Assembly: GCA_002423495.1 (NCBI GenBank)
Contig: DIWN01000065.1
Coordinates: forward strand, 1-15,196
Direction: 5' to 3'
Source of the DNA: Anaerolineaceae bacterium UBA6105
GTDB lineage: Bacteria > Chloroflexota > Anaerolineae > Anaerolineales > Anaerolineaceae
Length of the DNA: 15,196 bases
Part shown: positions 1 through 6,188 of the stretch, piece after piece
Numbering within the stretch: position 1 is the stretch's first letter
How the letters are laid out: the number at the start of each line of letters is the position of its first letter
Program-made: the position numbers and the translations under genes
Notes under the pieces: generated by a model
The model's input: the letters and a program-made list of their open reading frames with translations, nothing else
Told to the model about the DNA's origin: nothing
Database searches by the model: none

Positions 1-978
1 GGCAACAGCAGCGTGCTCTCCAAGACCTTGCGCGACAAGCTTGCCCAGACGCTGCAGGCTGGTCAGCAGGCGATCCTGTTCCTCAACCGGCGCGGCAAAG
101 CGACCTACGTCTTCTGCCGCCAGTGCGGCTACACGCTGCGCTGCCCAAGGGACGAGCAGCCCCTGGTTTATCACAGCGCGCGGCAGGGCTTGATTTGCCA
201 TTTGTGCGGTTACACCCGCCAGATGCCCAAAAAGTGCCCGCAGTGCGGCAGCACCCAGATCCGCCAGCTGGGCTTGGGAACCGAACGGCTTGAAGAAGTG
301 GTGCAAAAAGAATTCCCTGAAGCGCGTCTTCTGCGCTGGGATGCCGACACCACCCGCCACAAAGGCGAGCACGAGCTGATCCTCTCGCATTTCAGCGCCC
401 ACCGGGCAGACGTCCTGATCGGGACGCAAATGCTTGCCAAGGGGCTGGATTTGCCCTTGGTCACCCTGGTTGGGATCATCCTGGCGGAGGTCGGTCTGAA
501 TCTGCCAGATTATCGTGCTGCCGAGCGCAGCTTCCAGGTGCTCACCCAGGTGGCTGGTCGGGCTGGCAGGAGCCCGTTGGGCGGGCAGGTGGTTCTGCAA
601 ACCTATCAGCCTGAGAATTACGTGATCCAGGCTGCATCCCGGCATGACTTTGAAGGTTTCTATAAGCAGGAACTTGAGCTGCGCAAGGCTCTGAACTATC
701 CGCCTTACTCCCGTTTGATAAGGCTGGAATATCGCCACTCAGTAGAATCCAAAGCAGAAAGTCAGGCGCAAACCATGGCAGACTTGCTGAGAGCTGAGAT
801 CTCTGCCCGTAGGATGCATCAAACCAGCTTTATCGGTCCCGTGCCGGCATATTATCGCAAGGTCGGCGGGCAATTCCGCTGGCAGATCATCCTGCGGGGT
901 CCCAATCCGCAGCCTTTGCTGGATTCCCTGCCCTTACGCGGCTGGCAGGTTCAAATTGAGCCCTCAGACCTGCTATAA
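1..978 (+). CDS. priA: Primosomal protein N' (PriA helicase), 3' part of gene, 5' end outside window
   Basis: PriA is a 3'-to-5' superfamily 2 DNA helicase that recognises stalled forks and reloads the replisome. The reading frame is open from base 1, so the N-terminal DNA-binding domain and Walker A/B motifs lie upstream of the window. The visible 325 residues contain FLNRRG, then a zinc-binding insertion with pairs CRQC, CP.., CHLC and CPQC. The C-terminal helicase lobe follows, with LIGTQMLAKGLD, GLNLPDYRAAERSF and QVAGRAGR (motifs V and VI), and then the PriA C-terminal domain (LNYPPYSRL). The zinc-ligand spacing matches E. coli PriA exactly (C-x2-C-x5-C-x2-[C]-x14-C-x2-C-x9-C-x2-C), but the fourth ligand is Asp (codon at 151-153). 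Identification is very secure. The stop TAA lies inside a putative promoter for the next gene. Confidence 0.96.
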   Translation, partial: GNSSVLSKTLRDKLAQTLQAGQQAILFLNRRGKATYVFCRQCGYTLRCPRDEQPLVYHSARQGLICHLCGYTRQMPKKCPQCGSTQIRQLGLGTERLEEVVQKEFPEARLLRWDADTTRHKGEHELILSHFSAHRADVLIGTQMLAKGLDLPLVTLVGIILAEVGLNLPDYRAAERSFQVLTQVAGRAGRSPLGGQVVLQTYQPENYVIQAASRHDFEGFYKQELELRKALNYPPYSRLIRLEYRHSVESKAESQAQTMADLLRAEISARRMHQTSFIGPVPAYYRKVGGQFRWQIILRGPNPQPLLDSLPLRGWQVQIEPSDLL

Positions 979-979
979 T
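971..979 (+). promoter_or_regulatory. Extended -10 promoter element for the phosphoribosyltransferase gene
   Basis: The bases TGCTATAAT form a perfect TGn extended -10 plus consensus TATAAT, overlapping the priA stop codon (TAA at 976-978). There is no good -35 hexamer at 16-18 bases upstream, which is common for extended -10 promoters. Transcription would start near 986, about 45 bases before the ATG at 1031. The assignment is from sequence only. Confidence 0.5.
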
Positions 980-1019
980 TTGAGTCTGAGCCTGTAAACA
1001 GGCAAAAATTAGCCCTCTT

Positions 1020-1023
1020 GGAG
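1020..1023 (+). promoter_or_regulatory. Ribosome binding site that decides the start of the phosphoribosyltransferase gene
   Basis: GGAG sits 7 bases before the ATG at 1031. It is too close to the alternative in-frame TTG at 1025 to serve it, so ATG is taken as the start. Confidence 0.7.
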
Positions 1024-1030
1024 CTTGTAT

Positions 1031-1546
1031 ATGAACCAACGCCAGGAACTGATCAGTTGGGAAGACGTCCATCGCCTGATCGACAACCTCATGCAGCAAT
1101 TTGATCACCAATACAAGGTGCTGCTGATGATCACGCGCGGCGGCATTGTGCCGGGAGGATTCCTGGCAGAAGCCATGGACATCCGCAATATCTACACCGC
1201 TTCAGTCGATTTTTTTGACCCCCTTGAAAACGCCGGACAGCCCAAATCCCGCTACCTGGCCTGGCCAAAGTTTCTCCAGTTCCCCGAGAACACTGCTCTC
1301 AAAGATGAGCGGGTCTTGATCGTGGACGACGTCTGGGGCTCAGGTCGGACGGTTACCGCAGTCCGAAAACGCGTGGCAGCAGCCGGGGGCTTGCCATCCA
1401 CCTGCGTCTTGCATTTCAATCCTCACCGAAATCTGTTTGATTCCAGCAGACCTGATTATTACGGTGCGACCACAGATGCCTGGATCATTTATCCCTGGGA
1501 AGTTGAACACGGTTTTCGCAACCGCTTGCTTCCCAATAAATCCTGA
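1031..1546 (+). CDS. Type I phosphoribosyltransferase-domain protein (COG2236-like)
   Basis: This is a 171-residue cytosolic PRTase-fold protein. Such enzymes move phosphoribose from PRPP to a nucleobase, usually in purine salvage. The PRPP-binding motif is at residues 95-107 (VLIVDDVWGSGRT, with the Asp-Asp pair at 99-100). An earlier loop, ITRGGIVPGGFLAEAM (residues 34-49), matches the conserved RGG..P pyrophosphate-loop region. A WEDV segment near the N terminus and the short length fit the predicted hypoxanthine/xanthine-type family COG2236. The nucleobase substrate cannot be read from the sequence. The gene has its own candidate promoter and a well-spaced GGAG. The MFS transporter starts 13 bases after its stop, so the two are probably co-transcribed. 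Confidence 0.85.
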   Translation: MNQRQELISWEDVHRLIDNLMQQFDHQYKVLLMITRGGIVPGGFLAEAMDIRNIYTASVDFFDPLENAGQPKSRYLAWPKFLQFPENTALKDERVLIVDDVWGSGRTVTAVRKRVAAAGGLPSTCVLHFNPHRNLFDSSRPDYYGATTDAWIIYPWEVEHGFRNRLLPNKS

Positions 1547-1548
1547 TC

Positions 1549-1553
1549 AGGAG
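1549..1553 (+). promoter_or_regulatory. Ribosome binding site that decides the MFS gene start
   Basis: AGGAG lies 6 bases before the ATG at 1560. The reading frame stays open upstream to an ATG at 1437, but that start lies inside the phosphoribosyltransferase gene and has no comparable site. Confidence 0.7.
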
Positions 1554-1559
1554 ACCCCC

Positions 1560-2999
1560 ATGAGCGAGATGACTGCCCCAAAACCCTTACGCTGGTACGA
1601 CGCAATTTCGATCAACATCTACTATTTTGCATTGACGCTGCGCAGCCAGACCCTTACGCCGCTGATTGTGCCGCTGTTGGTGCAGCAATTTGTTGGGGAT
1701 GAGACCAAAGGCACCAGTTATGGCAACCTGCGCCTGGTTTCGCTGATGGTAGCGCTGCTGGTGCAATCGGTTGCGGGAATGCTTTCGGACCACAACACCT
1801 CACGCTGGGGCAGACGAAGACCCTTCATTCTCGTCAGCACGGTATTGGAAATCATTGCTTTCCTGGGTGTGGGCTGGATCGCGGGCAGCATGGATGGCAT
1901 GATTGGCTACTGGGCACTCTTTGGGGTGATTGTCTTCTCGATGATTTCTTCCAACATCGGGCATGGAGCCGCCCAAGGGCTGATCCCTGACTTGGTGCCA
2001 CCTTCTCAGCGAGGCAGATACTCAGGCATCAAAGCATTCTTCGAGTTACCCCTACCGCTGATTGTCGTGGCTTTCACGATTTCCAGGATGGTCACTGCGG
2101 GTAACCTTTGGGGAGCCATTCTGGCAATGATCGCTGTGTTCGTGGTGGCAACCGTTCTGACAATGATGGTCAGGGAAACACCGCTGAAGCAGCCGGCAAA
2201 GCCAATGGACTGGACGGGCATCCTGCGCCTGGTGGCAATGACCGGGCTATTCACAATGGTGATTGTGTTGATTGGAGCCGGAGTGCGCTGGCTTCTGCCG
2301 CACCTCCTGGCGCTAAAAGGTTCTTTATCGCTAATACTGATCGGTGTGGTGGGCGTGACAGGAATGCTGCTGGCTGTGGCACTTGGAGTGATCGCCTCAG
2401 TGCGAATCAGCCTGGGGAAAGAAGCCGGAAAGCACCCAAGTTTCACCTGGTGGGTGATCAACCGCCTGGCATTTTTGGTTGGAGCAAACAACCTCGCCAG
2501 CTTTGTGCTGTATTTTATCCAGGAGCGTTTCCCGGAGCTACAAGGAAGCGCGGCTGCCCAGCCGGCCTCGCTGCTAATGATGGTGGTGGGCGTAGCCATC
2601 CTCGTGATCTCGATCCCCTCCGGCTGGCTGACAGATAAGTTTGGCGCCAAACCTTTGCTGCTGGTCAGCGGGCTGCTGGCTACCCTTGGAACGGTTGTGG
2701 TGATTCTATCCCACACCATCCCTGTGATGTATATTGGGGGTGTGATGATCGGGCTGGCGACTGGTATATTCTTCTCCTCAAACTGGGCGCTTGGGACATC
2801 CATCGTACCCAAAGAAGAAGCTGGACGCTGGCTGGGGATCTCCAACCTGGCCGGAGCAGGCGCTGGCGCTGTGGGAGCATACATCGGCGGTCCGATTGGA
2901 GATGGATCTGGCTATGTGCTTTTGATGGGTCTCTACGGGTTCCTGTTCCTCTTTTCAACTCTGGCATTGATCAAGATCAAGCCACAAGCGGAGGTTTAA
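1560..2999 (+). CDS. Major facilitator superfamily transporter (SLC45/GPH-like)
   Basis: This is a 479-residue inner-membrane secondary transporter with about twelve hydrophobic segments. The first cytoplasmic loop carries an MFS motif A variant, GMLSDHNTSRWGRRRPF (residues 73-89). The 'SDh..SRWGRRRPFI' form is typical of the SLC45 sucrose and GPH sugar-cation symporter groups. A matching half-repeat motif, GWLTDKFGAKPLLLVSG, is at residues 355-371. LIPDLVPPSQRGRYSG (141-156) is the loop usually found after TM4. The hydrophilic central loop (about 205-220) separates the two six-helix halves. Substrate is unknown: sugar is favoured by family resemblance, while the phosphoribosyltransferase neighbour would suggest a nucleobase or nucleoside. 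The stop is followed directly by a repeat-rich gap with no classic T-tract terminator. Confidence 0.88.
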   Translation: MSEMTAPKPLRWYDAISINIYYFALTLRSQTLTPLIVPLLVQQFVGDETKGTSYGNLRLVSLMVALLVQSVAGMLSDHNTSRWGRRRPFILVSTVLEIIAFLGVGWIAGSMDGMIGYWALFGVIVFSMISSNIGHGAAQGLIPDLVPPSQRGRYSGIKAFFELPLPLIVVAFTISRMVTAGNLWGAILAMIAVFVVATVLTMMVRETPLKQPAKPMDWTGILRLVAMTGLFTMVIVLIGAGVRWLLPHLLALKGSLSLILIGVVGVTGMLLAVALGVIASVRISLGKEAGKHPSFTWWVINRLAFLVGANNLASFVLYFIQERFPELQGSAAAQPASLLMMVVGVAILVISIPSGWLTDKFGAKPLLLVSGLLATLGTVVVILSHTIPVMYIGGVMIGLATGIFFSSNWALGTSIVPKEEAGRWLGISNLAGAGAGAVGAYIGGPIGDGSGYVLLMGLYGFLFLFSTLALIKIKPQAEV

Positions 3000-3007
3000 G
3001 CCAGCAT

Positions 3008-3045
3008 CCGTCATCGCGAGGAGCGAAGCGACGTGGCGATCTTAA
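3008..3045. repeat. GTCATCGCGAGG palindromic repeat, copy 1
   Basis: The unit runs from CCGTCATCGCGAGG through CGAAGCG to GTGGCGATCT. ATCGC and GCGAT form outer arms around a CGAAGCG core, so the unit can fold as a hairpin. The same unit occurs at 3261 and 3388. It resembles the dispersed 'GTCATTGCGAGCGAAGCGAAGCAATCT' family of many bacterial genomes (recalled, not searched). Confidence 0.75.
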
Positions 3046-3055
3046 CTCCGACAAT

Positions 3056-3125
3056 GTCATCCTGAGCAACGCGAAGGATCTATTCACTAATAATCAGATT
3101 CTTCGTAACAGAGGCTCAGAATGAC
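3056..3125. repeat. Imperfect inverted repeat of the GTCATTCTGAGC type
   Basis: The left arm, 3056-3081, runs GTCATCCTGAGC to CGAAGGATCT. The right arm, 3096-3125, reads on the opposite strand GTCATTCTGAGC to CGAAGAATCT. The arms face each other over a 14-base AT-rich centre. The right arm carries about four extra bases. This is probably two head-to-head copies of a dispersed element or a small palindromic unit. Confidence 0.7.
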
Positions 3126-3169
3126 TGGAATGTCGGCCTGAAACGCACAAGCTGACCTAAGACAGACCA

Positions 3170-3242
3170 TGTAGGGTGGGTTGGCGTCATGGTGTTTTTA
3201 ACTGCCTGATTCTCTATAAAGCCTACCCACCGACCCACTACA
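3170..3242. repeat. Imperfect inverted repeat of the TGTAGGGTGGG type
   Basis: The left arm starts TGTAGGGTGGGTTGGCG at 3170. The right arm ends at 3242, and its reverse complement starts TGTAGTGGGTCGGTGGG. The arms are imperfect and enclose about 34 bases. This is a degenerate, miniature-element-like palindrome with no coding content. Confidence 0.6.
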
Positions 3243-3260
3243 ACTACAATTCCCCCACTC

Positions 3261-3341
3261 CCGTCATCGCGAGGAGCTAAGCGACGTGGCGATCTCAACC
3301 TTAGGTCCGAATGACCCTCAACTGTTCACTCCAACACAGTT
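3261..3341. repeat. 81-base direct repeat, first copy
   Basis: It begins with the GTCATCGCGAGG unit (copy 2) and continues through CTTAGGTCCGAATGACCC to ACACAGTT. It is identical to 3388-3468 except for one base (T at 3278, G at the matching 3405). The near-identity implies a recent duplication with a 127-base offset. Confidence 0.9.
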
Positions 3342-3345
3342 CCAG

Positions 3346-3370
3346 GTCGGGTTGCGTACTTCAACCCGAC
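3346..3370. repeat. Hairpin GTCGGGTTG/CAACCCGAC between the two direct-repeat copies
   Basis: Nine perfectly paired bases (3346-3354 with 3362-3370) enclose a 7-base loop. A decayed version, GGGCGGGTTGCGGATTTCAA, follows the second direct-repeat copy near 3500. The duplicated unit therefore probably included this hairpin. Confidence 0.75.
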
Positions 3371-3387
3371 ATCCAGGGTACATCTAT

Positions 3388-3468
3388 CCGTCATCGCGAG
3401 GAGCGAAGCGACGTGGCGATCTCAACCTTAGGTCCGAATGACCCTCAACTGTTCACTCCAACACAGTT
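3388..3468. repeat. 81-base direct repeat, second copy
   Basis: This is the same sequence as 3261-3341 with one substitution, beginning with GTCATCGCGAGG unit copy 3. After ACACAGTT the two copies diverge. Here about 30 extra bases precede the decayed hairpin. Confidence 0.9.
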
Positions 3469-3611
3469 TATGGATAAACCCTAACTCAAATCCAGTTCCT
3501 GGGCGGGTTGCGGATTTCAATACGACATTCACATTAACATGTCTCATCCGGAACGGCGCAAGGCCCTTCCCTGCAAATCGAAATACGTTGTCCGGCGAAC
3601 AATTCGGCTCG

Positions 3612-6188
3612 CTACGCTAGCAACACTTCTGCCTGGGAACCCTCAGGGGTTTTGGTTATTTCGATCCGGTCAGGGAAGAAGTCCTTGAGCTCTTCAATAT
3701 GCGTGACGATCAGGATCTTTCGAAAATCCGGGCGAATCAGGTTGATAGCCTCCACCAGGCGCTGGCGGCCCTGCGCGTCCTGGTTGCCAAAGCCCTCATC
3801 AATCACCAAAGTCTGCAGTTTGGCACCCGCCCGTTTTGACAGCACGCGCGAAAGTGCCAGGCGAGTCGCAAAATTGATCCTGAAGGCTTCGCCCCCGCTG
3901 AAGGTTTCATAATCACGCACAGACCCACCATCACTGATGCTGATATCCAGTGTTTCGCGCTTGTCGCTGCGTTTGGCGTCTTTATATTCGCGCTGGGTGG
4001 GGAAGGTAACGCTCATGCTATGGTCTGAAAGCCGGCTGAGGATTTCATTGGCCTGATCTTCCAATTCGGGGATGGCCTGCTCAATCAACATTGCCGGCAC
4101 GCCGTCTTTGCCAAAGGCTTTCTGAACCTGCTCGAGGTCGCGAATGGTGCGGCGGGTGGTTTCGGCATCCAGCCTGATTGTGGCAAGGTTTTGCTTTTGC
4201 TGTTCGATCGTGGCAAGTTGCTGGCGGATGCCTCCAAGGCGCATTTGCACCCTCGACACCGTCAATTTGGCATTGGTAAGGGCAGTCTGGGTCTGGCTGA
4301 TATCCGGCAAACCCGCCTGGGCTGCCGCCAGTTCCGCAGCTTTGGAGTCATACTCAGCTTGCAGCTGATCCTTTTCAACTTCCGCCGCCTTAATGTTTGC
4401 GCTCAGGTCTGCCAAACCTGCCTGCAGTTCTTCGACAGCGCTTTTAGCCGTCTGCAGACGGTTATAGGCATCCACCGCGGGGCGTGCTGCTGCTTCTTTT
4501 GCCTTGAGCTGTTGATGAGCGCGGGCATCATAACCCAGTTCTGCCAACCGTGCTTCCACTTCGGTGATTTTTACGCGCACCTCGGGAAGAAAATCATCTG
4601 CCTTGAGCGAGCCCTCAGCTTTTGCGAGGTTGCGGGCTCCTTCTGCCTGCCAGGCTTGCTCTGCTTTCTGAATTTCCTGCAGGCGCAGGTCGAGCTTGGC
4701 AATCTCGTTCTGGTACTGCACCAATTCAGACTTGTTCTTCTCAAGGTTGCGGCGTGCCTGGCGCAGGGCCGCTTCTTCCGCTTCAGCCCCTTCAACCGCT
4801 TTCTTATTGGCGCGGTGCTGGTCGCCAAGGGCAGTGCCTTTGGCTGTCAATTCAGCGCTGAGCTCCGCGCGATGCTCCGCCGTGAGCGGCTGCCCGCAGA
4901 GGGGGCAGGCAGCATCAGCAACCTGCGCCAGCTGTTCGATGCGTTCGCGCAGGTCGTCCATGCGTGCCCGCAGCTCGCCATTTTCCTGGTTGAGAGCTTT
5001 CTTTTTGGTGTCAAGGGCTGTCAGCAAACTTTCCAGGTCAGCCGCGTTATTGATTTCCTGGGTCAGGGTGGAAACCATCTGCCCGATATCCAGGCGCTGC
5101 TGCTCCAGGGCGCGGGCGTCTACTGCCGACTGGCGGATGCGGGCTTCTTCCTGGCGGAGGTGCTCAGCGGTCGTGCTAAGGCGCTGCTTTTCCACCTCAA
5201 GCTGTTGACGATGAGCTTTAAGTTCACTCTCGATCGGGCGAAATTCCTCCGCCTGGGTTTCCGCCTGGCGCAGGCGCTCAAGCAGCCGGTTGTAAGCATC
5301 ATAAGAGGATTTGATTTCTTCGGCATGTGCAATCGTGTTCTGGTGCAATTGTAGGCGCGCCAGGCGTTCAGATTTTTGGCGCTCGAAGCCCTCGATGCGG
5401 TTTTGGGCGGCCGTCAATTGGCTGCTAAGCGCCCCAACAGTCTGCTGCTGCGCCTCCAGTTTTTCTTTTTGCGCCAGTTGCTGCTGGTAGCGCGCCGTTT
5501 GCAGCTCCACCTCCCCCGAAGCCGCCTTCAGCTCTTGCTCCGCGGCTTGATATTCTGCCCGTTTGAGCGCTTCCTGGTCGAGTTCTGCCTGGATCTCAGC
5601 CAACTTGCGCTCCTGGACGTCCAGGTCGGTTTTCGCGTCGCGGATGCGGGTTTTTGCAAATTCCTGGTAGACGTCCCACTGGTCAAGCCCGAGGATGCTT
5701 GAGAGGATTTTCTTTCGGTCAGCCGGACGCTGCGTGGCAAAGGAATCAGCTTTGCCCTGCAAAAAGAAGGCGGCATTTACGAAAGTCTCATAATCCAGCC
5801 GCAATGTGCTTTCAATCTTCGCTTGGGTGGCGCGCATGGTCGACTCTGTCAGGATTTTCCAAGTGCCCTGCTCTCCACCGGCAGGATTAAAAATCAAAAA
5901 ATCGAGCTGGCTGCCTTTGCCGCGCGTGATGCTGCGCACAATTCGATAGGTTTGGGACTCGTATTCAAAGTCCAGCTCCACTTCCGCTTTTTGGGAGCCG
6001 GTGTTGATGATAGCCTCATCGCGCCGGCGGGCTTCGCCGTAAAGAGTGTAAGTAATGGCATCCAGCAGGGAGGATTTCCCTGCGCCATTGGGACCAGATA
6101 TGCACGCCAGGTCAAAGCCCGCGAAGTCGATCTCAACAGTATTGCGGTAGGATGTGAAGCCTGTGACGCGCAGTTTAATCGGTATCAT
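3612..6188 (-). CDS. sbcC: SbcC/Rad50-type SMC-like ATPase of DNA double-strand break processing
   Basis: This is an 858-residue ABC/SMC-type ATPase that tethers and remodels DNA ends, normally with the nuclease SbcD/Mre11. Walker A GPNGAGKS is at residues 32-39 and a Q-loop (FFLQGKADSF) at 141-150. Long Gln/Glu/Ala-rich coiled coils span about 180-425 and 435-690. Between them is the zinc hook CPLC at 428-431, essentially central. The C-terminal lobe has signature FSGGEAFR (763-770), Walker B LQTLVIDEGFG (791-801) and switch His 830 (IVTHIEEL). E. coli SbcC is over 1,000 residues, so this is nearer archaeal Rad50 in size. Start: ATG at 6188, inside the end of herA (14-base overlap), implying translational coupling. 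In-frame TTG at 6197 and GTG at 6194 are less likely. It is last in the nurA operon, and no sbcD lies in the window. Confidence 0.95.
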   Translation of the reverse strand: MIPIKLRVTGFTSYRNTVEIDFAGFDLACISGPNGAGKSSLLDAITYTLYGEARRRDEAIINTGSQKAEVELDFEYESQTYRIVRSITRGKGSQLDFLIFNPAGGEQGTWKILTESTMRATQAKIESTLRLDYETFVNAAFFLQGKADSFATQRPADRKKILSSILGLDQWDVYQEFAKTRIRDAKTDLDVQERKLAEIQAELDQEALKRAEYQAAEQELKAASGEVELQTARYQQQLAQKEKLEAQQQTVGALSSQLTAAQNRIEGFERQKSERLARLQLHQNTIAHAEEIKSSYDAYNRLLERLRQAETQAEEFRPIESELKAHRQQLEVEKQRLSTTAEHLRQEEARIRQSAVDARALEQQRLDIGQMVSTLTQEINNAADLESLLTALDTKKKALNQENGELRARMDDLRERIEQLAQVADAACPLCGQPLTAEHRAELSAELTAKGTALGDQHRANKKAVEGAEAEEAALRQARRNLEKNKSELVQYQNEIAKLDLRLQEIQKAEQAWQAEGARNLAKAEGSLKADDFLPEVRVKITEVEARLAELGYDARAHQQLKAKEAAARPAVDAYNRLQTAKSAVEELQAGLADLSANIKAAEVEKDQLQAEYDSKAAELAAAQAGLPDISQTQTALTNAKLTVSRVQMRLGGIRQQLATIEQQKQNLATIRLDAETTRRTIRDLEQVQKAFGKDGVPAMLIEQAIPELEDQANEILSRLSDHSMSVTFPTQREYKDAKRSDKRETLDISISDGGSVRDYETFSGGEAFRINFATRLALSRVLSKRAGAKLQTLVIDEGFGNQDAQGRQRLVEAINLIRPDFRKILIVTHIEELKDFFPDRIEITKTPEGSQAEVLLA

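Larger units (their letters stand above)
3000..3611. other. Gene-free repeat-rich gap between the MFS gene and sbcC (converging ends)
   Basis: About 610 bases hold no credible gene and lie between two genes that converge here. The first half (3008-3242) is three different palindromic elements in series. The second half (3261-3468) is a direct duplication with a hairpin between its copies. The last 140 bases hold a decayed copy of that hairpin (about 3496-3529) and a low-complexity lead into the sbcC stop codon. The hairpins may end transcription from both sides, but none is followed by a clear T-run. Confidence 0.75.

Noticed and set aside
990..1010. Terminator GCCTG-TAAA-CAGGC after priA
   Set aside because: The stem is only 5 bp and is followed by A's rather than T's. 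It also lies downstream of the likely promoter for the next gene.
1437..1559. Upstream in-frame extension of the MFS protein from an ATG at 1437
   Set aside because: It overlaps the phosphoribosyltransferase coding region. The extra 41 residues are not membrane-protein-like, and AGGAG precedes the ATG at 1560.
2006..2884. 292-codon minus-strand open frame over the MFS gene
   Set aside because: The Ile/Thr/Pro/Ser-rich translation is the mirror of hydrophobic transporter codons. It has no motif and no ribosome site.
3008..3468. CRISPR array suggested by three copies of a 30-odd base repeat
   Set aside because: Copies are unevenly spaced (253 and 127 bases apart), similarity continues beyond the repeat into the 'spacer', and no cas gene is near.
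4191..5354. 387-codon open frame on the plus strand inside sbcC
   Set aside because: It is antisense to the coiled-coil part of sbcC. The translation is Leu/Phe/Cys/Arg-rich without domain motifs, as expected from the reverse of Glu/Gln/Ala codons.
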